A stretch of DNA of 46,005 bases, taken from assembly GCA_002337525.1 (NCBI GenBank), contig DDGG01000018.1:47437-93441 (forward strand), given 5' to 3'. Below are positions 25,139 to 33,873 of the stretch, in pieces; position 1 is the first letter of the stretch; every line of letters starts with the position of its first letter. Origin of the DNA: Alphaproteobacteria bacterium UBA1908. GTDB taxonomy: Bacteria > Pseudomonadota > Alphaproteobacteria > Caedimonadales > UBA1908. Made by a program: the position numbers and the translations under genes. Under the pieces are notes generated by a model that saw only the letters and a list, made by a program, of their open reading frames with translations, was not told where the DNA came from and made no database searches.

Positions 25139-26197
25139 ATGACAAAAAACGTAAAGAAAATTAATGTCGCAATCCAGGGAGGAGGCGCCCACGGAGCATT
25201 TGCCTGGGGTGTTCTGGATCGTCTTCTGGACGAAGATGACATTGAAATTGAAGCCATCACGGCAACCAGTGCCGGATCAATGAATGCGGTTATCTTTGCC
25301 GAAGGCTTACGCCAAAACGGTCGCATAGGCGCCAAGCATTATCTTGAATCTTTTTGGTTTGACATCAGTCAAGCTGGCGTTTTTTACAGCCCTTTAAAAC
25401 GGGCTTTACAATCATCAAAACCACTTAAAAACAAAGACTTGGACTGGTCTCCCCTGTACCGTTTTTTTCAATCTGTTATAAGGCATTTTTCTCCCTATCA
25501 GTTCAATCCCGCAAACTTCAATCCTCTGCGCAGTATCATTGAGAAAAGTGTTGATTTTGAAAAACTGGCCCTCTCATCACCCATTAAGCTTTTTCTCAGT
25601 GCCACAAATGTCCGCAGCGGAAAAGTAAGGGTTTTTTCAACAGAGCATCTTTCTTCTGATGTCGTTTTGGCATCATCCTGTCTCCCCTTTTTGTTTCAGG
25701 CAGTTAAAATCGAAGGCGAGTATTTCTGGGATGGAGGCTATATGGGCAATCCCGCTTTATTCCCTCTTTTTTATCATACTGACGCCCGGGATATTCTCGT
25801 CGTCCATATCAATCCCATTGAACGCCATAAAATTCCTCAACGTGCCTCTGAAATTCGTAATCGTATTAATGAAATCAGCTTTAATTCATCTCTTCTAAAA
25901 GAATATCGTGCGATTGCCTTTGTCCTAAAACTTCTTGAAGAAGACTGGTTAAAACCTGATTATAGAAATCGCTTAAAGCATCCCTTAATGCATTCTATTC
26001 GCACAGATGATCTTATGTGCGATCTTAGTGTTGTCAGTAAATTTGATACAAGCTGGACTTTCCTGACATCTCTTAAGGAACGTGGTCGCCAGGCTGCCGA
26101 TTCGTGGCTAGAAAAGCATAAAGATTCCCTGGGCATTAAAGGAACAATTGACCTGCACAGTGAATTTCTGGGACTTGGTTCGCAGCATACAGGATAA
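25139..26197 (+). CDS. Patatin-like phospholipase with DUF3734-type C-terminus
   Basis: A 352-residue patatin-fold hydrolase. The oxyanion motif GGGAHG is at residues 14-19, the nucleophile Ser44 sits in ATSAGS, and the dyad Asp198 is in 'FWDGGY'. The C-terminal part with 'EIRNRINEISFNSSLLKEYRAIAFV' resembles the DUF3734 extension. Adjacent bdhA and patatin genes are, as I recall, a recurrent alphaproteobacterial pair, so it may act on polyhydroxybutyrate or granule lipid rather than bulk phospholipid. There is no signal peptide. Its stop lies 3 nt from the convergent sdhE stop. Confidence 0.88.
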   Translation: MTKNVKKINVAIQGGGAHGAFAWGVLDRLLDEDDIEIEAITATSAGSMNAVIFAEGLRQNGRIGAKHYLESFWFDISQAGVFYSPLKRALQSSKPLKNKDLDWSPLYRFFQSVIRHFSPYQFNPANFNPLRSIIEKSVDFEKLALSSPIKLFLSATNVRSGKVRVFSTEHLSSDVVLASSCLPFLFQAVKIEGEYFWDGGYMGNPALFPLFYHTDARDILVVHINPIERHKIPQRASEIRNRINEISFNSSLLKEYRAIAFVLKLLEEDWLKPDYRNRLKHPLMHSIRTDDLMCDLSVVSKFDTSWTFLTSLKERGRQAADSWLEKHKDSLGIKGTIDLHSEFLGLGSQHTG

Positions 26198-26200
26198 GCA

Positions 26201-26482
26201 TCAAAGAGACTTGCCAAGGGTCTCTCGGTAGTCACACAACTTTTGCCGCAAAGAATCAGATAGCACGATTTTTTCAAAAGGTAGCCCGTCAAGCCATGAA
26301 AAAATAACGGTATCATCATAAGTAAGCAAAATCGCAAAATCTCTTAGTTCCTGATCTGCCAGGTCACAAACTTTTTCTTTTGCAAATCCACCAATTATAA
26401 TATCCGCTTCCTTGCTACCACGATAGTTTGCCCGATATAAAATGGCTTTTAAAGTCGGATCAGCAGAAGATACCATCGTCAT
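26201..26482 (-). CDS. sdhE: SdhE, FAD assembly factor for succinate dehydrogenase
   Basis: A 93-residue protein of the SdhE/YgfY family. It shows the signature RGxxE ('YRGSKEADIIIGGF') near residues 21-34, then 'LADQELRDFAILL' and 'FSWLDG', in the family order. It promotes covalent FAD attachment to SdhA. It is not next to sdh genes in this window. The start overlaps the upstream lipoprotein gene by 4 nt, so the two are a unit. Confidence 0.85.
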   Translation of the reverse strand: MTMVSSADPTLKAILYRANYRGSKEADIIIGGFAKEKVCDLADQELRDFAILLTYDDTVIFSWLDGLPFEKIVLSDSLRQKLCDYRETLGKSL

Positions 26483-26817
26483 GAGGACAAAAGCGACAAA
26501 GGCTTAGAGGACGCTCTTTTGTTTTCCAGGGCCCTATCAGGAGAAAGGGGGGTCTGATCTCCCTCTTTTGGCATCTGTATTGATGACATTGCAGCTTGTG
26601 CAGGCTGTTCTATAAGGCGCCCTTTGCCAGGTTGCGGTGTCCGATAACAATCGACCTTGCCAAGAGTTCTGTAGCAGTAGAGTTTATCCTGTGGCCCCTG
26701 TTCTGAAGGTGCAGCCCAACCACGACCTGTCAGGTATTCACTAGACATCCAGTGGCCTCCATCAGCACACCCCGTTAAAACAATCAGCAAACCCCCTATT
26801 ATAAGTCGTTGAATCAT
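26479..26817 (-). CDS. Small putative lipoprotein
   Basis: A 112-residue protein with a lipoprotein signal: a hydrophobic stretch ending LTGC, with Cys16 as lipidation site. The mature part contains a repeated motif 'CYRTLGKVDCYRTPQPG' and a disordered Pro/Ser-rich tail. Similar 'CYRT..DCY' small lipoproteins occur in other alphaproteobacteria, without known function as far as I recall. It precedes sdhE with a 4-nt overlap and is divergent from pntAA. Confidence 0.7.
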   Translation of the reverse strand: MIQRLIIGGLLIVLTGCADGGHWMSSEYLTGRGWAAPSEQGPQDKLYCYRTLGKVDCYRTPQPGKGRLIEQPAQAAMSSIQMPKEGDQTPLSPDRALENKRASSKPLSLLSS

Positions 26818-26942
26818 TTTGTATAACTCACTTTATAACACCTACTGTTAACGATATATCTTTTTTTAAGAAAAAGTGAGTCAAAACTGAAAAAAATTGC
26901 TAAACTCTTGTTGGTGAGGTAAAAAAATCTGGATAAAGGCCC

Positions 26943-28100
26943 ATGAAAATTGCTGTTCCAAAGGAGCGTAGAGACCATGAAAATCGCGTTTCTTTGTCCC
27001 CTGAAGTTGTAAAAAAATTAAGTGATCTTGGTCATACAATAACGATTGAAACCGGCGCAGGACTTGCCTCGAGTATGACAGATAAAGCTTACACAGAGGC
27101 CGGTGCCACAATTGCCAGTGATTACAACAATACAGTCAAAACAGCAGATCTCATTATTAAGGTTCAACCTCCAAGAGTTTCTCAAAAAGATGCCATTGAT
27201 GAAATTAGCCCTCTCCCGGAAAAATCCTGTTTGCTAGGCATTTTGGCACCTTATGTCCATCGCGACCTTTTTGAACCTTATAACAAGAAAAAGCTGACTT
27301 GTTTTTCACTCGATATGGCTCCTCGCATTACTCGGGCACAAAGCATGGATGTTCTTTCGTCACAAAGTAACCTGGGAGGCTATCGCGCTGTTGTTGAAGC
27401 TGTTGCTGCTTTTAACAGGGCTTTTCCAATGATGATGACCGCAGCCGGAACTGTGCCTCCTGCTCGTGTTCTTATTCTGGGTGCCGGTGTCGCCGGACTT
27501 CAGGCGATTGCCACGGCAAAAAGACTCGGGGCTATTGTCTCTGCCTTTGATGTGCGGGAATCAGCCAAAGAGCAAGTTGAAAGTCTTGGAGCAAGCTTTA
27601 TTTCTGTCCCTTCAGACAAAGATGCCGAGGATAGTAAGGGATACGCCAAAGAAATGGATGAAACCTACAAAGCCCGACAATCTGATCGTATTAAAGAAGC
27701 TTTAATCGCACATGATGTTGTTATAACAACAGCCCTCATCCCCGGCTTACCAGCTCCTCTCCTGATAAAAAATGATATGATCCAAAACATGAAACCCGGG
27801 TCAATCATTGTTGATATGGCTGTTGAAGCTGGTGGAAATTGCGAAGCCAGCGAACTTGGAAAAATCATTGAAACAGAAGAGGGCATTCAAATCATTGGTT
27901 ATCCAAACCTGCCAAGTCGTGTTCCAAAAGATGCCAGTGCTCTATACGCTCGAAATATTCTCAGTTTCCTTGAAGTTGCAATTTCTGAAGAGTCAGGCGC
28001 CATTAATCTGACCTCAGAAGATGAAATTGTGACATCAACATTATTAACTCTAAAGGGTCAAACAGTTCATGAAAATTTCAAGGAGGCTTCTACAAAATGA
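26943..28100 (+). CDS. pntAA: NAD(P) transhydrogenase alpha subunit, part 1
   Basis: A 385-residue soluble NAD(H)-binding domain (dI) of proton-translocating transhydrogenase. It starts 'MKIAVPKERRDHENRVSLSP', contains the mobile-loop region 'SSQSNLGGYRAVVEA' and the Rossmann loop GAGVAG. The membrane helices found at the C-terminus of E. coli PntA are absent and are encoded by the next gene, as in Rhodospirillum rubrum. It ends with a 4-nt overlap with pntAB. Confidence 0.95.
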   Translation: MKIAVPKERRDHENRVSLSPEVVKKLSDLGHTITIETGAGLASSMTDKAYTEAGATIASDYNNTVKTADLIIKVQPPRVSQKDAIDEISPLPEKSCLLGILAPYVHRDLFEPYNKKKLTCFSLDMAPRITRAQSMDVLSSQSNLGGYRAVVEAVAAFNRAFPMMMTAAGTVPPARVLILGAGVAGLQAIATAKRLGAIVSAFDVRESAKEQVESLGASFISVPSDKDAEDSKGYAKEMDETYKARQSDRIKEALIAHDVVITTALIPGLPAPLLIKNDMIQNMKPGSIIVDMAVEAGGNCEASELGKIIETEEGIQIIGYPNLPSRVPKDASALYARNILSFLEVAISEESGAINLTSEDEIVTSTLLTLKGQTVHENFKEASTK

Positions 28101-28492
28101 GTGTTGACAGTTTTTTTCAAAATATTCGCGAAATCACCCAGGATTTTCTACACGTTAGTTCAGTTGACCTCATGTCTGGGCCCGCACAAGATCTTGCTAT
28201 AACTGAAATGGAAACATTATCTCCTTTTATGATCGGATTAACCGTCTTTGCCCTGGCCTGTTTTGTTGGCTACTATGTTGTATGGCGCGTTACTCCTGCC
28301 CTCCACTCTCCCTTGATGGCTGTCACAAATGCGATTTCAAGTGTGATTATTGTCGGTGCTTTGATCGCGTGTGGAGGAGATGTTGCTTTTTCTTCCCGTG
28401 TTTTTGGATTTATTGCTGTAACCCTAGCCTCAATTAATATTTTTGGAGGCTTTGCCGTAACAGACCGCATGCTGAAAATGTTTCGCCAATAA
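28097..28492 (+). CDS. pntAB: NAD(P) transhydrogenase alpha subunit, part 2 (membrane)
   Basis: A 131-residue membrane piece of transhydrogenase. After a soluble N-terminus of about 40 residues there are about three helices with 'GYYVVWRVTPALHSPLMAVTNAISSVIIVGAL', the conserved dII signature. It forms half of the proton channel with PntB. The start overlaps pntAA (ATGA) and pntB follows after 18 nt. Confidence 0.95.
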   Translation: MSVDSFFQNIREITQDFLHVSSVDLMSGPAQDLAITEMETLSPFMIGLTVFALACFVGYYVVWRVTPALHSPLMAVTNAISSVIIVGALIACGGDVAFSSRVFGFIAVTLASINIFGGFAVTDRMLKMFRQ

Positions 28493-28510
28493 AAATAGAG
28501 GTTTTTTATA

Positions 28511-29911
28511 ATGAGTTCTAATATTCTCTCCTTTTGTTACTTAATTGCCTCTATTTTCTTCATTATGGCCCTTCGTGGACTCTCGTCCCCTAAAACATCT
28601 CTTGCAGGTAACAGTTACGGAAAAGCGGGTATGCTGGTTGCTATTGGTGCGACCCTGGCTTCGCCTCTGGTTCTGACATATAACTGGATAATTTCCGGCC
28701 TTGTCATAGGGGGCGCCATTGGCATTCTCATTGCCAAACGCATTCAAATGACGGCATTACCTCAACTTGTTGCAGGATTTCACAGCCTTGTAGGCCTTGC
28801 AGCAGTCTTTGTCGCTTTAGCAGCCCTTGCATCTCCTGAATCTTTCGGTATCGGGGTTCCCGGGCGTATTCACTTAAGCTCTCTTATTGAAATGTCTTTG
28901 GGCGTTGTTATTGGAGCCATTACTTTTTCTGGCTCTGTCGTTGCCTTTTTAAAATTGCAGGGTCTTATCAGTGGAAAGCCTGTACGTTTTCCATTTTTAC
29001 ACCTTTTTAACGCTTTGCTGTTTGTTCTAATTGTTGTCATCACTGTTATTTTTGCAATGCATGAAAGCCATCAGCTTTTCCTTATCATTATTATGCTTTC
29101 ATTTATTCTTGGTGTAACTCTTATCGTTCCGATTGGAGGCGCTGACATGCCGGTTATCGTTTCAATGCTTAACTCCTATTCCGGATGGGCCGCAGTTGGC
29201 ATAGGATTTACGCTCGAAAATAATCTTTTGATCATCACAGGGTCCCTTGTAGGGTCATCCGGGGCAATTCTAAGTTATATCATGTGTAAAGGCATGAATC
29301 GATCGCTTCTAAATGTTATTTTCGGTGGTTTCGGGACAACAGCAACTCCAATTTCTTCCACAGGAGTTTCAACTGAAGGTCGAACACCTGCAAAAACAGG
29401 CAGTGCCATTGATGCAGCTTACCTTTTATCAAATAGTAAATCTGTGATTATTGTGCCCGGATATGGTATGGCCGTTGCACAGGCCCAACATGCCCTTCGT
29501 GAAATGGTCGACATGCTTGTGCAAAAAGGCATTAAAGTCCGATACGCAATTCATCCAGTTGCGGGACGCATGCCAGGCCATATGAACGTGCTTCTTGCAG
29601 AAGCCAATGTACCTTATGAAAGTGTTTTTGAACTGGAAGATATCAACAGTGACTTTTCTGATACAGATGTTGCTTTTGTCATCGGTGCGAATGATGTAAC
29701 AAACCCTGTTGCAAAATCTGACCCTGACAGTCCTATCTATGGTATGCCAATCCTGGATGTTGCAAAAGCCCGCATGACAGTTTTTGTCAAACGCTCTTTA
29801 TCTCCTGGATATGCCGGAATTGATAATGACCTGTTTTACAGAGAATCGACGATGATGCTTTTTGGAGATGCTAAAAAAGTCTGTGAAGAAATCGTTAAAT
29901 CTTCTGATTAA
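28511..29911 (+). CDS. pntB: NAD(P) transhydrogenase beta subunit
   Basis: A 466-residue subunit with about nine membrane helices (residues 1-260), containing 'GGADMPVIVSMLNSYSGWAA', and a C-terminal NADP(H) domain (dIII) with 'VPGYGMAVAQAQ', 'HPVAGRMPGHMNVLLAEA' and 'IGANDVTNPVA'. Together with the two alpha parts it uses proton entry to reduce NADP with NADH. Length and motifs are normal. Confidence 0.96.
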   Translation: MSSNILSFCYLIASIFFIMALRGLSSPKTSLAGNSYGKAGMLVAIGATLASPLVLTYNWIISGLVIGGAIGILIAKRIQMTALPQLVAGFHSLVGLAAVFVALAALASPESFGIGVPGRIHLSSLIEMSLGVVIGAITFSGSVVAFLKLQGLISGKPVRFPFLHLFNALLFVLIVVITVIFAMHESHQLFLIIIMLSFILGVTLIVPIGGADMPVIVSMLNSYSGWAAVGIGFTLENNLLIITGSLVGSSGAILSYIMCKGMNRSLLNVIFGGFGTTATPISSTGVSTEGRTPAKTGSAIDAAYLLSNSKSVIIVPGYGMAVAQAQHALREMVDMLVQKGIKVRYAIHPVAGRMPGHMNVLLAEANVPYESVFELEDINSDFSDTDVAFVIGANDVTNPVAKSDPDSPIYGMPILDVAKARMTVFVKRSLSPGYAGIDNDLFYRESTMMLFGDAKKVCEEIVKSSD

Positions 29912-30071
29912 AAGATTAGGGAGGTACTTACTGACAAAGAAGGCAAGTGCAAGGTTGTTGTAGAGTCCTACATCTCTGCAGAAAAAACTCTTGGAAAATT
30001 ATGAAGACATCGATTTTCTCTTATGATAAATATATTTACCATTAGGTAAAGTTAATCATCAAGGATATCAA

Positions 30072-30413
30072 ATGCAACGATTTATAGTCTTTTTATTCCT
30101 GCTCTCAACGCCATCACTTATCAACGCACATGAACTGTGTGATGAGGAACGCGAATCATCCCCCTACCATAACTGGATCATATGCCTTCCTCTAAAAAAT
30201 GAACTTCTTTTTAAACGCCAATCAGACGGGTTTTATATTAATGGGAAAAGGGTTGGACACACCCTTAACCTGAGTGCCGGTAGAACGTTTTTTTATACAA
30301 CCCTTCAAGAGCCTTTAAATATTGGACGGGAAACCTCTTTTGAAGATTTATGGAACTCTCTTATCCGTTCGGGCCTCTTTGAACCTCAATCTATTCTGTG
30401 TGATGATTTTTAA
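30072..30413 (+). CDS. Small secreted protein of unknown function
   Basis: A 113-residue protein with a clear signal peptide (about residues 1-19, ending 'INAHE') and a mature part of about 94 residues containing four Cys (near 23, 38 and 110 among others), which suggests disulfides in the periplasm. I do not recognise a family. It stands alone, 160 nt after pntB, on the plus strand. Confidence 0.55.
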   Translation: MQRFIVFLFLLSTPSLINAHELCDEERESSPYHNWIICLPLKNELLFKRQSDGFYINGKRVGHTLNLSAGRTFFYTTLQEPLNIGRETSFEDLWNSLIRSGLFEPQSILCDDF

Positions 30414-30437
30414 TTTTTCTTATGACAGCCCTCTTTT

Positions 30438-30716
30438 TTATCGATAATAGAAGAATATAGTGGATAGGCTCGATGTTACAATGATTTTTTGCCATCTTGA
30501 TTGACCTATTTTTAACAAAAGAATTGAATGTGTTCTTTGATCACTATGGAAAATATCAAGATGGTAAATTGTTTGCGAGTTTTCTTCTCCGTAACGATAT
30601 GGCGCCTGAATACGCACAAGATCGCATAAAGATCGAAACCTTTCATATTTTTTCAGAGATTCAACTCTGTTAGCAGACAGATTTCTGCGTCTTTGAGATA
30701 TATACTCAATAACCAT
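30438..30716 (-). CDS. Doubtful small ORF
   Basis: About 92 codons from ATG 30716, with AGG a few nt upstream; the frame also has a TTG start at 30737. The product is basic, with no signal peptide, no membrane helix and no family I recognise. It lies downstream of the broken duplicate at 30799-30905 and converges with the 30072 gene. It may be a remnant or a chance frame. Confidence 0.2.
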   Translation of the reverse strand: MVIEYISQRRRNLSANRVESLKKYERFRSLCDLVRIQAPYRYGEENSQTIYHLDIFHSDQRTHSILLLKIGQSRWQKIIVTSSLSTIFFYYR

Positions 30717-30798
30717 TATGCCTATTTGTTGGCTCAACGTTGAGTGACTTCTCAGAATCTCTTATCTGCTTCAGCCTTATTGATAAACTCTATTACTG

Positions 30799-30905
30799 GG
30801 GACGAGCACGACAAAAAATCTCGGCTTCTTCAAGCATAAGACGCGACGCACACAGGGATGATTGCATCAAACAAAGAAACCAACAAGGGCCAATAATTTT
30901 CTCAT
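30799..30905 (-). pseudogene. Frameshifted duplicate of the 5' end of the 31583-32140 gene
   Basis: These 107 bp match 32033-32140 with four substitutions and one deleted base (about 95% identity by eye). The match covers the start codon, signal peptide and first 36 codons of the downstream gene. The deletion near 30879 shifts the frame so that translation stops after about 12 codons (MRKLLALVGFFV). Similarity continues weakly for about 20 bp upstream of the ATG and ends abruptly at 30798. Confidence 0.85.
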
Positions 30906-31027
30906 TTACCGCCCAAAAAATTAATTAACCAACTTATTCCTTAAGGAACATTAACAGTCTGTCTCCTATGTTGACGCTTCCCGTTCCTGGCTGAACTGTC
31001 AAGGGTACCAACAAAAAGGAGAGGCCT

Positions 31028-31579
31028 TCAAAGACCGAGACGTTCTCTCAACTCTGCGCGACGCAAGCGCTTCTCTTTCAACACTTCTAAAACTCTAAGG
31101 GCACCCTCCAGGGCCATTTCATGCAAATAAGACCCCTTCCTTGTTTTCTCGTTCGAGGCGGCCTTCATATAATATTTTAAAGCATCTTCTGGCACAGCAT
31201 TAATTCTACCCAGACCCTTCTCATAATATTCTCCCAAAATATATTGGGATTTAGGGTGTTCATCGCAATCTTTAAACCTATTTAGTTGATAATAAGCCTC
31301 ATCATACTCTTTCAACTTAAATAATTCCCAGGCTTTCCCTAAAACAAAAAAAACATGGTCTCGTTTATCTTCTTCAGACATCAACTCTGCCGACGGTGCA
31401 CTTGCTGGATCAATAACCCAGCCTCCTTTTTTGGGTGTGCTACCTTCATCAGAGTCACCAACCAAACGCTGTCGAAGAGTGCTGTCCGAGCGATCACAAT
31501 ACTCCCCAAATGATGTCGCGTTCACATCCAAGGAAAACCCTATAGAAAAAAAGGACAGCAAAAATATAAAATGTTTCAC
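31028..31579 (-). CDS. Secreted Sel1-repeat-like protein
   Basis: A 183-residue protein with a signal peptide (about residues 1-21, ending 'DVNA'). Residues about 75-150 contain helical-pair repeats of Sel1/TPR type: 'AWELFKLKEYDEAYYQL', then 'SQYILGEYYEKGLGR' and 'DALKYYMKAAS'. Such repeats mediate protein contacts and are common in secreted proteins of host-associated bacteria. It starts 3 nt after the preceding unknown gene, so the two form a small operon. Exact role unknown. Confidence 0.65.
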   Translation of the reverse strand: MKHFIFLLSFFSIGFSLDVNATSFGEYCDRSDSTLRQRLVGDSDEGSTPKKGGWVIDPASAPSAELMSEEDKRDHVFFVLGKAWELFKLKEYDEAYYQLNRFKDCDEHPKSQYILGEYYEKGLGRINAVPEDALKYYMKAASNEKTRKGSYLHEMALEGALRVLEVLKEKRLRRAELRERLGL

Positions 31580-31582
31580 GAT

Positions 31583-32140
31583 TTAATCCCCCTTGAACCC
31601 TTCATCGTCATCAAATGATCCAACAACAACTTCATCTTCGTTAAGATCTCTCTCTTGGCTTTCATCCAGCGAAACTATATCTAAAGCCGTATCAGAAATA
31701 TTTATAGGTGGTAAAATTTCTCCTTTGTTTAACAATTTTAATGAAGTACTTATACTAGACAAAGAATTCTCAACCCGATTCAGCATACTTGTATTGTCAT
31801 CAATAGAAGTTGTTATGGCTTTTGTTTGGTTTTGTCGGCCCGTGTCACGCAAAGCACTCATCCAGTTAAATCGATAAGCTCCCCAGTCCAGACAACGATT
31901 ACAGGCAATCGTCACCAGCGGAATAAAAACAGCTGTCGCACCAATAACAAGAGAAACTGTTCCCAAAGCCGATGCCGTCTCCGAGACTTCATCTGCCTTA
32001 TAGGGGGTCCAGGTCACACCATCATATAAACAGGGATGAGCACGACAAAAAATCTCGGCTTCTTCAAGAATAAGACCCGACGCACATAGGGATGATTGCA
32101 TCAAACAAAGAATACCAACAAGGGCCAATAATTTTCTCAT
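31583..32140 (-). CDS. Secreted or membrane-anchored protein of unknown function
   Basis: A 185-residue protein. A signal peptide (about residues 1-20) is followed by a short region with Cys34 and Cys37, a hydrophobic helix around residues 58-82, a Cys pair 'ACNRC', a polar region with coiled-coil character (about 105-145) and a strongly acidic tail. I recognise no family. A good promoter lies upstream (32174-32202), and the Sel1-like gene follows after 3 nt. Its first 108 bp are duplicated, in broken form, 1.2 kb downstream on the same strand. Confidence 0.6.
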   Translation of the reverse strand: MRKLLALVGILCLMQSSLCASGLILEEAEIFCRAHPCLYDGVTWTPYKADEVSETASALGTVSLVIGATAVFIPLVTIACNRCLDWGAYRFNWMSALRDTGRQNQTKAITTSIDDNTSMLNRVENSLSSISTSLKLLNKGEILPPINISDTALDIVSLDESQERDLNEDEVVVGSFDDDEGFKGD

Positions 32141-32173
32141 ACCACCAAAGAGATTTATTGATTTATCAGTTTA

Positions 32174-32202
32174 TTATTAAGGCAACGTCACTCATTTGTC
32201 AA
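32174..32202 (-). promoter_or_regulatory. Predicted promoter of the two secreted-protein genes
   Basis: Minus-strand TTGACA (32202-32197) and TAATAA (32179-32174) with 17-nt spacing. The start codon lies 33 nt downstream of the -10 box. The -35 box is one arm of an inverted repeat TTGTCAA / TTGACAA (32196-32202, 32208-32214), which places a second TTGACA on the plus strand toward efp. Confidence 0.5.
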
Positions 32203-32335
32203 CAATTTTGACAACTGTTTACCCTCTCGAAAAAGGTTAGTTCCGGTAAAAACCAGGTTATCCTTGCCTGAATCGCTTTGTACCCTTATAAGATGTAGTG
32301 TGACTTCTAATTTTAGGGATAAAAAAGGTTTGCCC

Positions 32336-32902
32336 ATGAAGATTAATGGAAATGCCATACGCGTTGGAAATATTATCGAGCATAAAAAGAAATTATGGGT
32401 CGCCGTCAAAACCCAGCACACTCAGCCCGGTAAAGGCGGTGCCTATCTTCAGGTCGAATTGAAAGATATTCGTGACGGGACCAAATTAAATGAACGCTTC
32501 CGTTCCAGTGAGTCGGTCGAGCGAGTCCGCATGGACGAAAAAGAGTATCAGTTCCTTTTTGAAGACGGAGATTTTCTGACCTTAATGGATCAGGAAACAT
32601 ATGACCAAATTAATGTTCCCAAGGATCTGGTAGGAGAGGCTTTACCCTTTCTGGAGGACGGCATGATTGTCACAGCTTCTAGTTATGAAGGTGATATTAT
32701 TAGTCTTAGCCTGCCTGAAAAAGTTATTGTCACGATCACAGAAGCAGAGCCTGTTGTGAAGGGGCAAACGGCTTCTTCCTCTTTTAAACCAGCAATGCTT
32801 GAGAATGGTGTTCGTGTTATGGTTCCGCCCCATATTGCCTCTGGAACTCGCATTGTGGTGCAGACATCTGATGCAACTTACATCGAACGTGCAAAGGATT
32901 AA
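32336..32902 (+). CDS. efp: Elongation factor P
   Basis: A 188-residue EF-P with its three beta-barrel domains. The tip of domain I reads 'QPGKGGAY', with Lys33 at the usual site of post-translational modification. The C-terminal 'VMVPPHIASGTRIVVQT' is typical. EF-P relieves ribosomes stalled at polyproline. The frame is open from 32264, but ATG 32336 matches the family start and has AAGG upstream. The stop overlaps the suhB start (TAATG). Confidence 0.95.
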   Translation: MKINGNAIRVGNIIEHKKKLWVAVKTQHTQPGKGGAYLQVELKDIRDGTKLNERFRSSESVERVRMDEKEYQFLFEDGDFLTLMDQETYDQINVPKDLVGEALPFLEDGMIVTASSYEGDIISLSLPEKVIVTITEAEPVVKGQTASSSFKPAMLENGVRVMVPPHIASGTRIVVQTSDATYIERAKD

Positions 32903-33720
32903 TGATGACATCGCTAACTCGTATTGCCTTTAACTCTCCTGTCCTGAACGTGATGAGCAAGGCCGCCCTGAAGGCAGCTCGTAAATTAATTCGTGACTTT
33001 GGAGAAGTTGAGAATCTACAAATTTCCCGCAAGGGTCCCGGTGATTTTGTCTCTGCAGCAGATCGTCGAGCGGAGGCCACCCTGAAAGCAGAATTAGGGC
33101 ATGCCCGCCCAGATTACAGCTTTTTAATGGAAGAATCCGGAGAAACAATCAATAAAGATGTTTCTCGACGCTGGATTGTGGACCCCCTGGATGGCACAAC
33201 GAATTTTCTGCATGGGTTTCCTCATTTTGCCATCTCTATTGCTTTGGAAGAAGATGGAGAGATCACAGCAGGTTTAATTTATGATCCACTCAGAGATGAA
33301 ATGTTTTATGCTGCCAAGGGTCAAGGCGCCTTTTTAGATGAAAAGCGGCTTCGCACGTCAGGCAGAGAAAATTTATCAGAAGCTCTTATTTCAGCAAGTC
33401 GCCCTCACCCCGGGCAGGATGATGCCAAAACTTTTAAAAGGCAGCTTGAAAACCTTCGTTCCTTGTCTTCTCAAATTGGAGGAGGACGTAATTTAGGATC
33501 CGCGACGCTGGACCTTTGTTATGTTGCAGCAGGTCGCCTGGATGCCTATGTTGGCCTCTCCCTATCCCCCTGGGATATGGCGGCTGGTCTTTTGATTGTT
33601 AAAGAGGCCGGTGGATATATTTCTGATTGCAAAGGAGGCCATAATTTCTTTGAAACGCGCTCTATTATTGCGTCGTGTCCCGGTCTTCATAAAACCGCAA
33701 TGACGATCATTAATTCCTGA
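32902..33720 (+). CDS. suhB: Inositol monophosphatase family protein (SuhB)
   Basis: A 272-residue Mg-dependent phosphatase. Metal ligands are Glu77/Glu78 in 'FLMEESGE', and Asp94 and Asp97 in 'DPLDGTTNF', plus the later Asp in 'PWDMAAGLLIVKEAGG'. Family members hydrolyse inositol-1-phosphate; SuhB of enterobacteria also takes part in rRNA antitermination. The efp-suhB pair is common in alphaproteobacteria. Two ATGs (32902, 32905) are possible; the first overlaps the efp stop. Confidence 0.93.
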   Translation: MMTSLTRIAFNSPVLNVMSKAALKAARKLIRDFGEVENLQISRKGPGDFVSAADRRAEATLKAELGHARPDYSFLMEESGETINKDVSRRWIVDPLDGTTNFLHGFPHFAISIALEEDGEITAGLIYDPLRDEMFYAAKGQGAFLDEKRLRTSGRENLSEALISASRPHPGQDDAKTFKRQLENLRSLSSQIGGGRNLGSATLDLCYVAAGRLDAYVGLSLSPWDMAAGLLIVKEAGGYISDCKGGHNFFETRSIIASCPGLHKTAMTIINS

Positions 33721-33873
33721 GGACTCAAGGAAATCAAGCCCACCGTTCTTGATCGCACTGAATTTCAGGAAGAGCAGAAAAGCTGTCCCTGTCCCTTTTT
33801 TTAGGGAAGACAAGAGTCGATTTACCCTCTATACTCCAGTGTCTTTTCATAAAAAAATAAAGGGGAACTAGTG

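Noticed and set aside
30740..30928. 62-codon plus-strand frame
   Set aside because: It is antisense to the broken 107-bp duplicate; the same stretch in the intact copy is coding on the minus strand.
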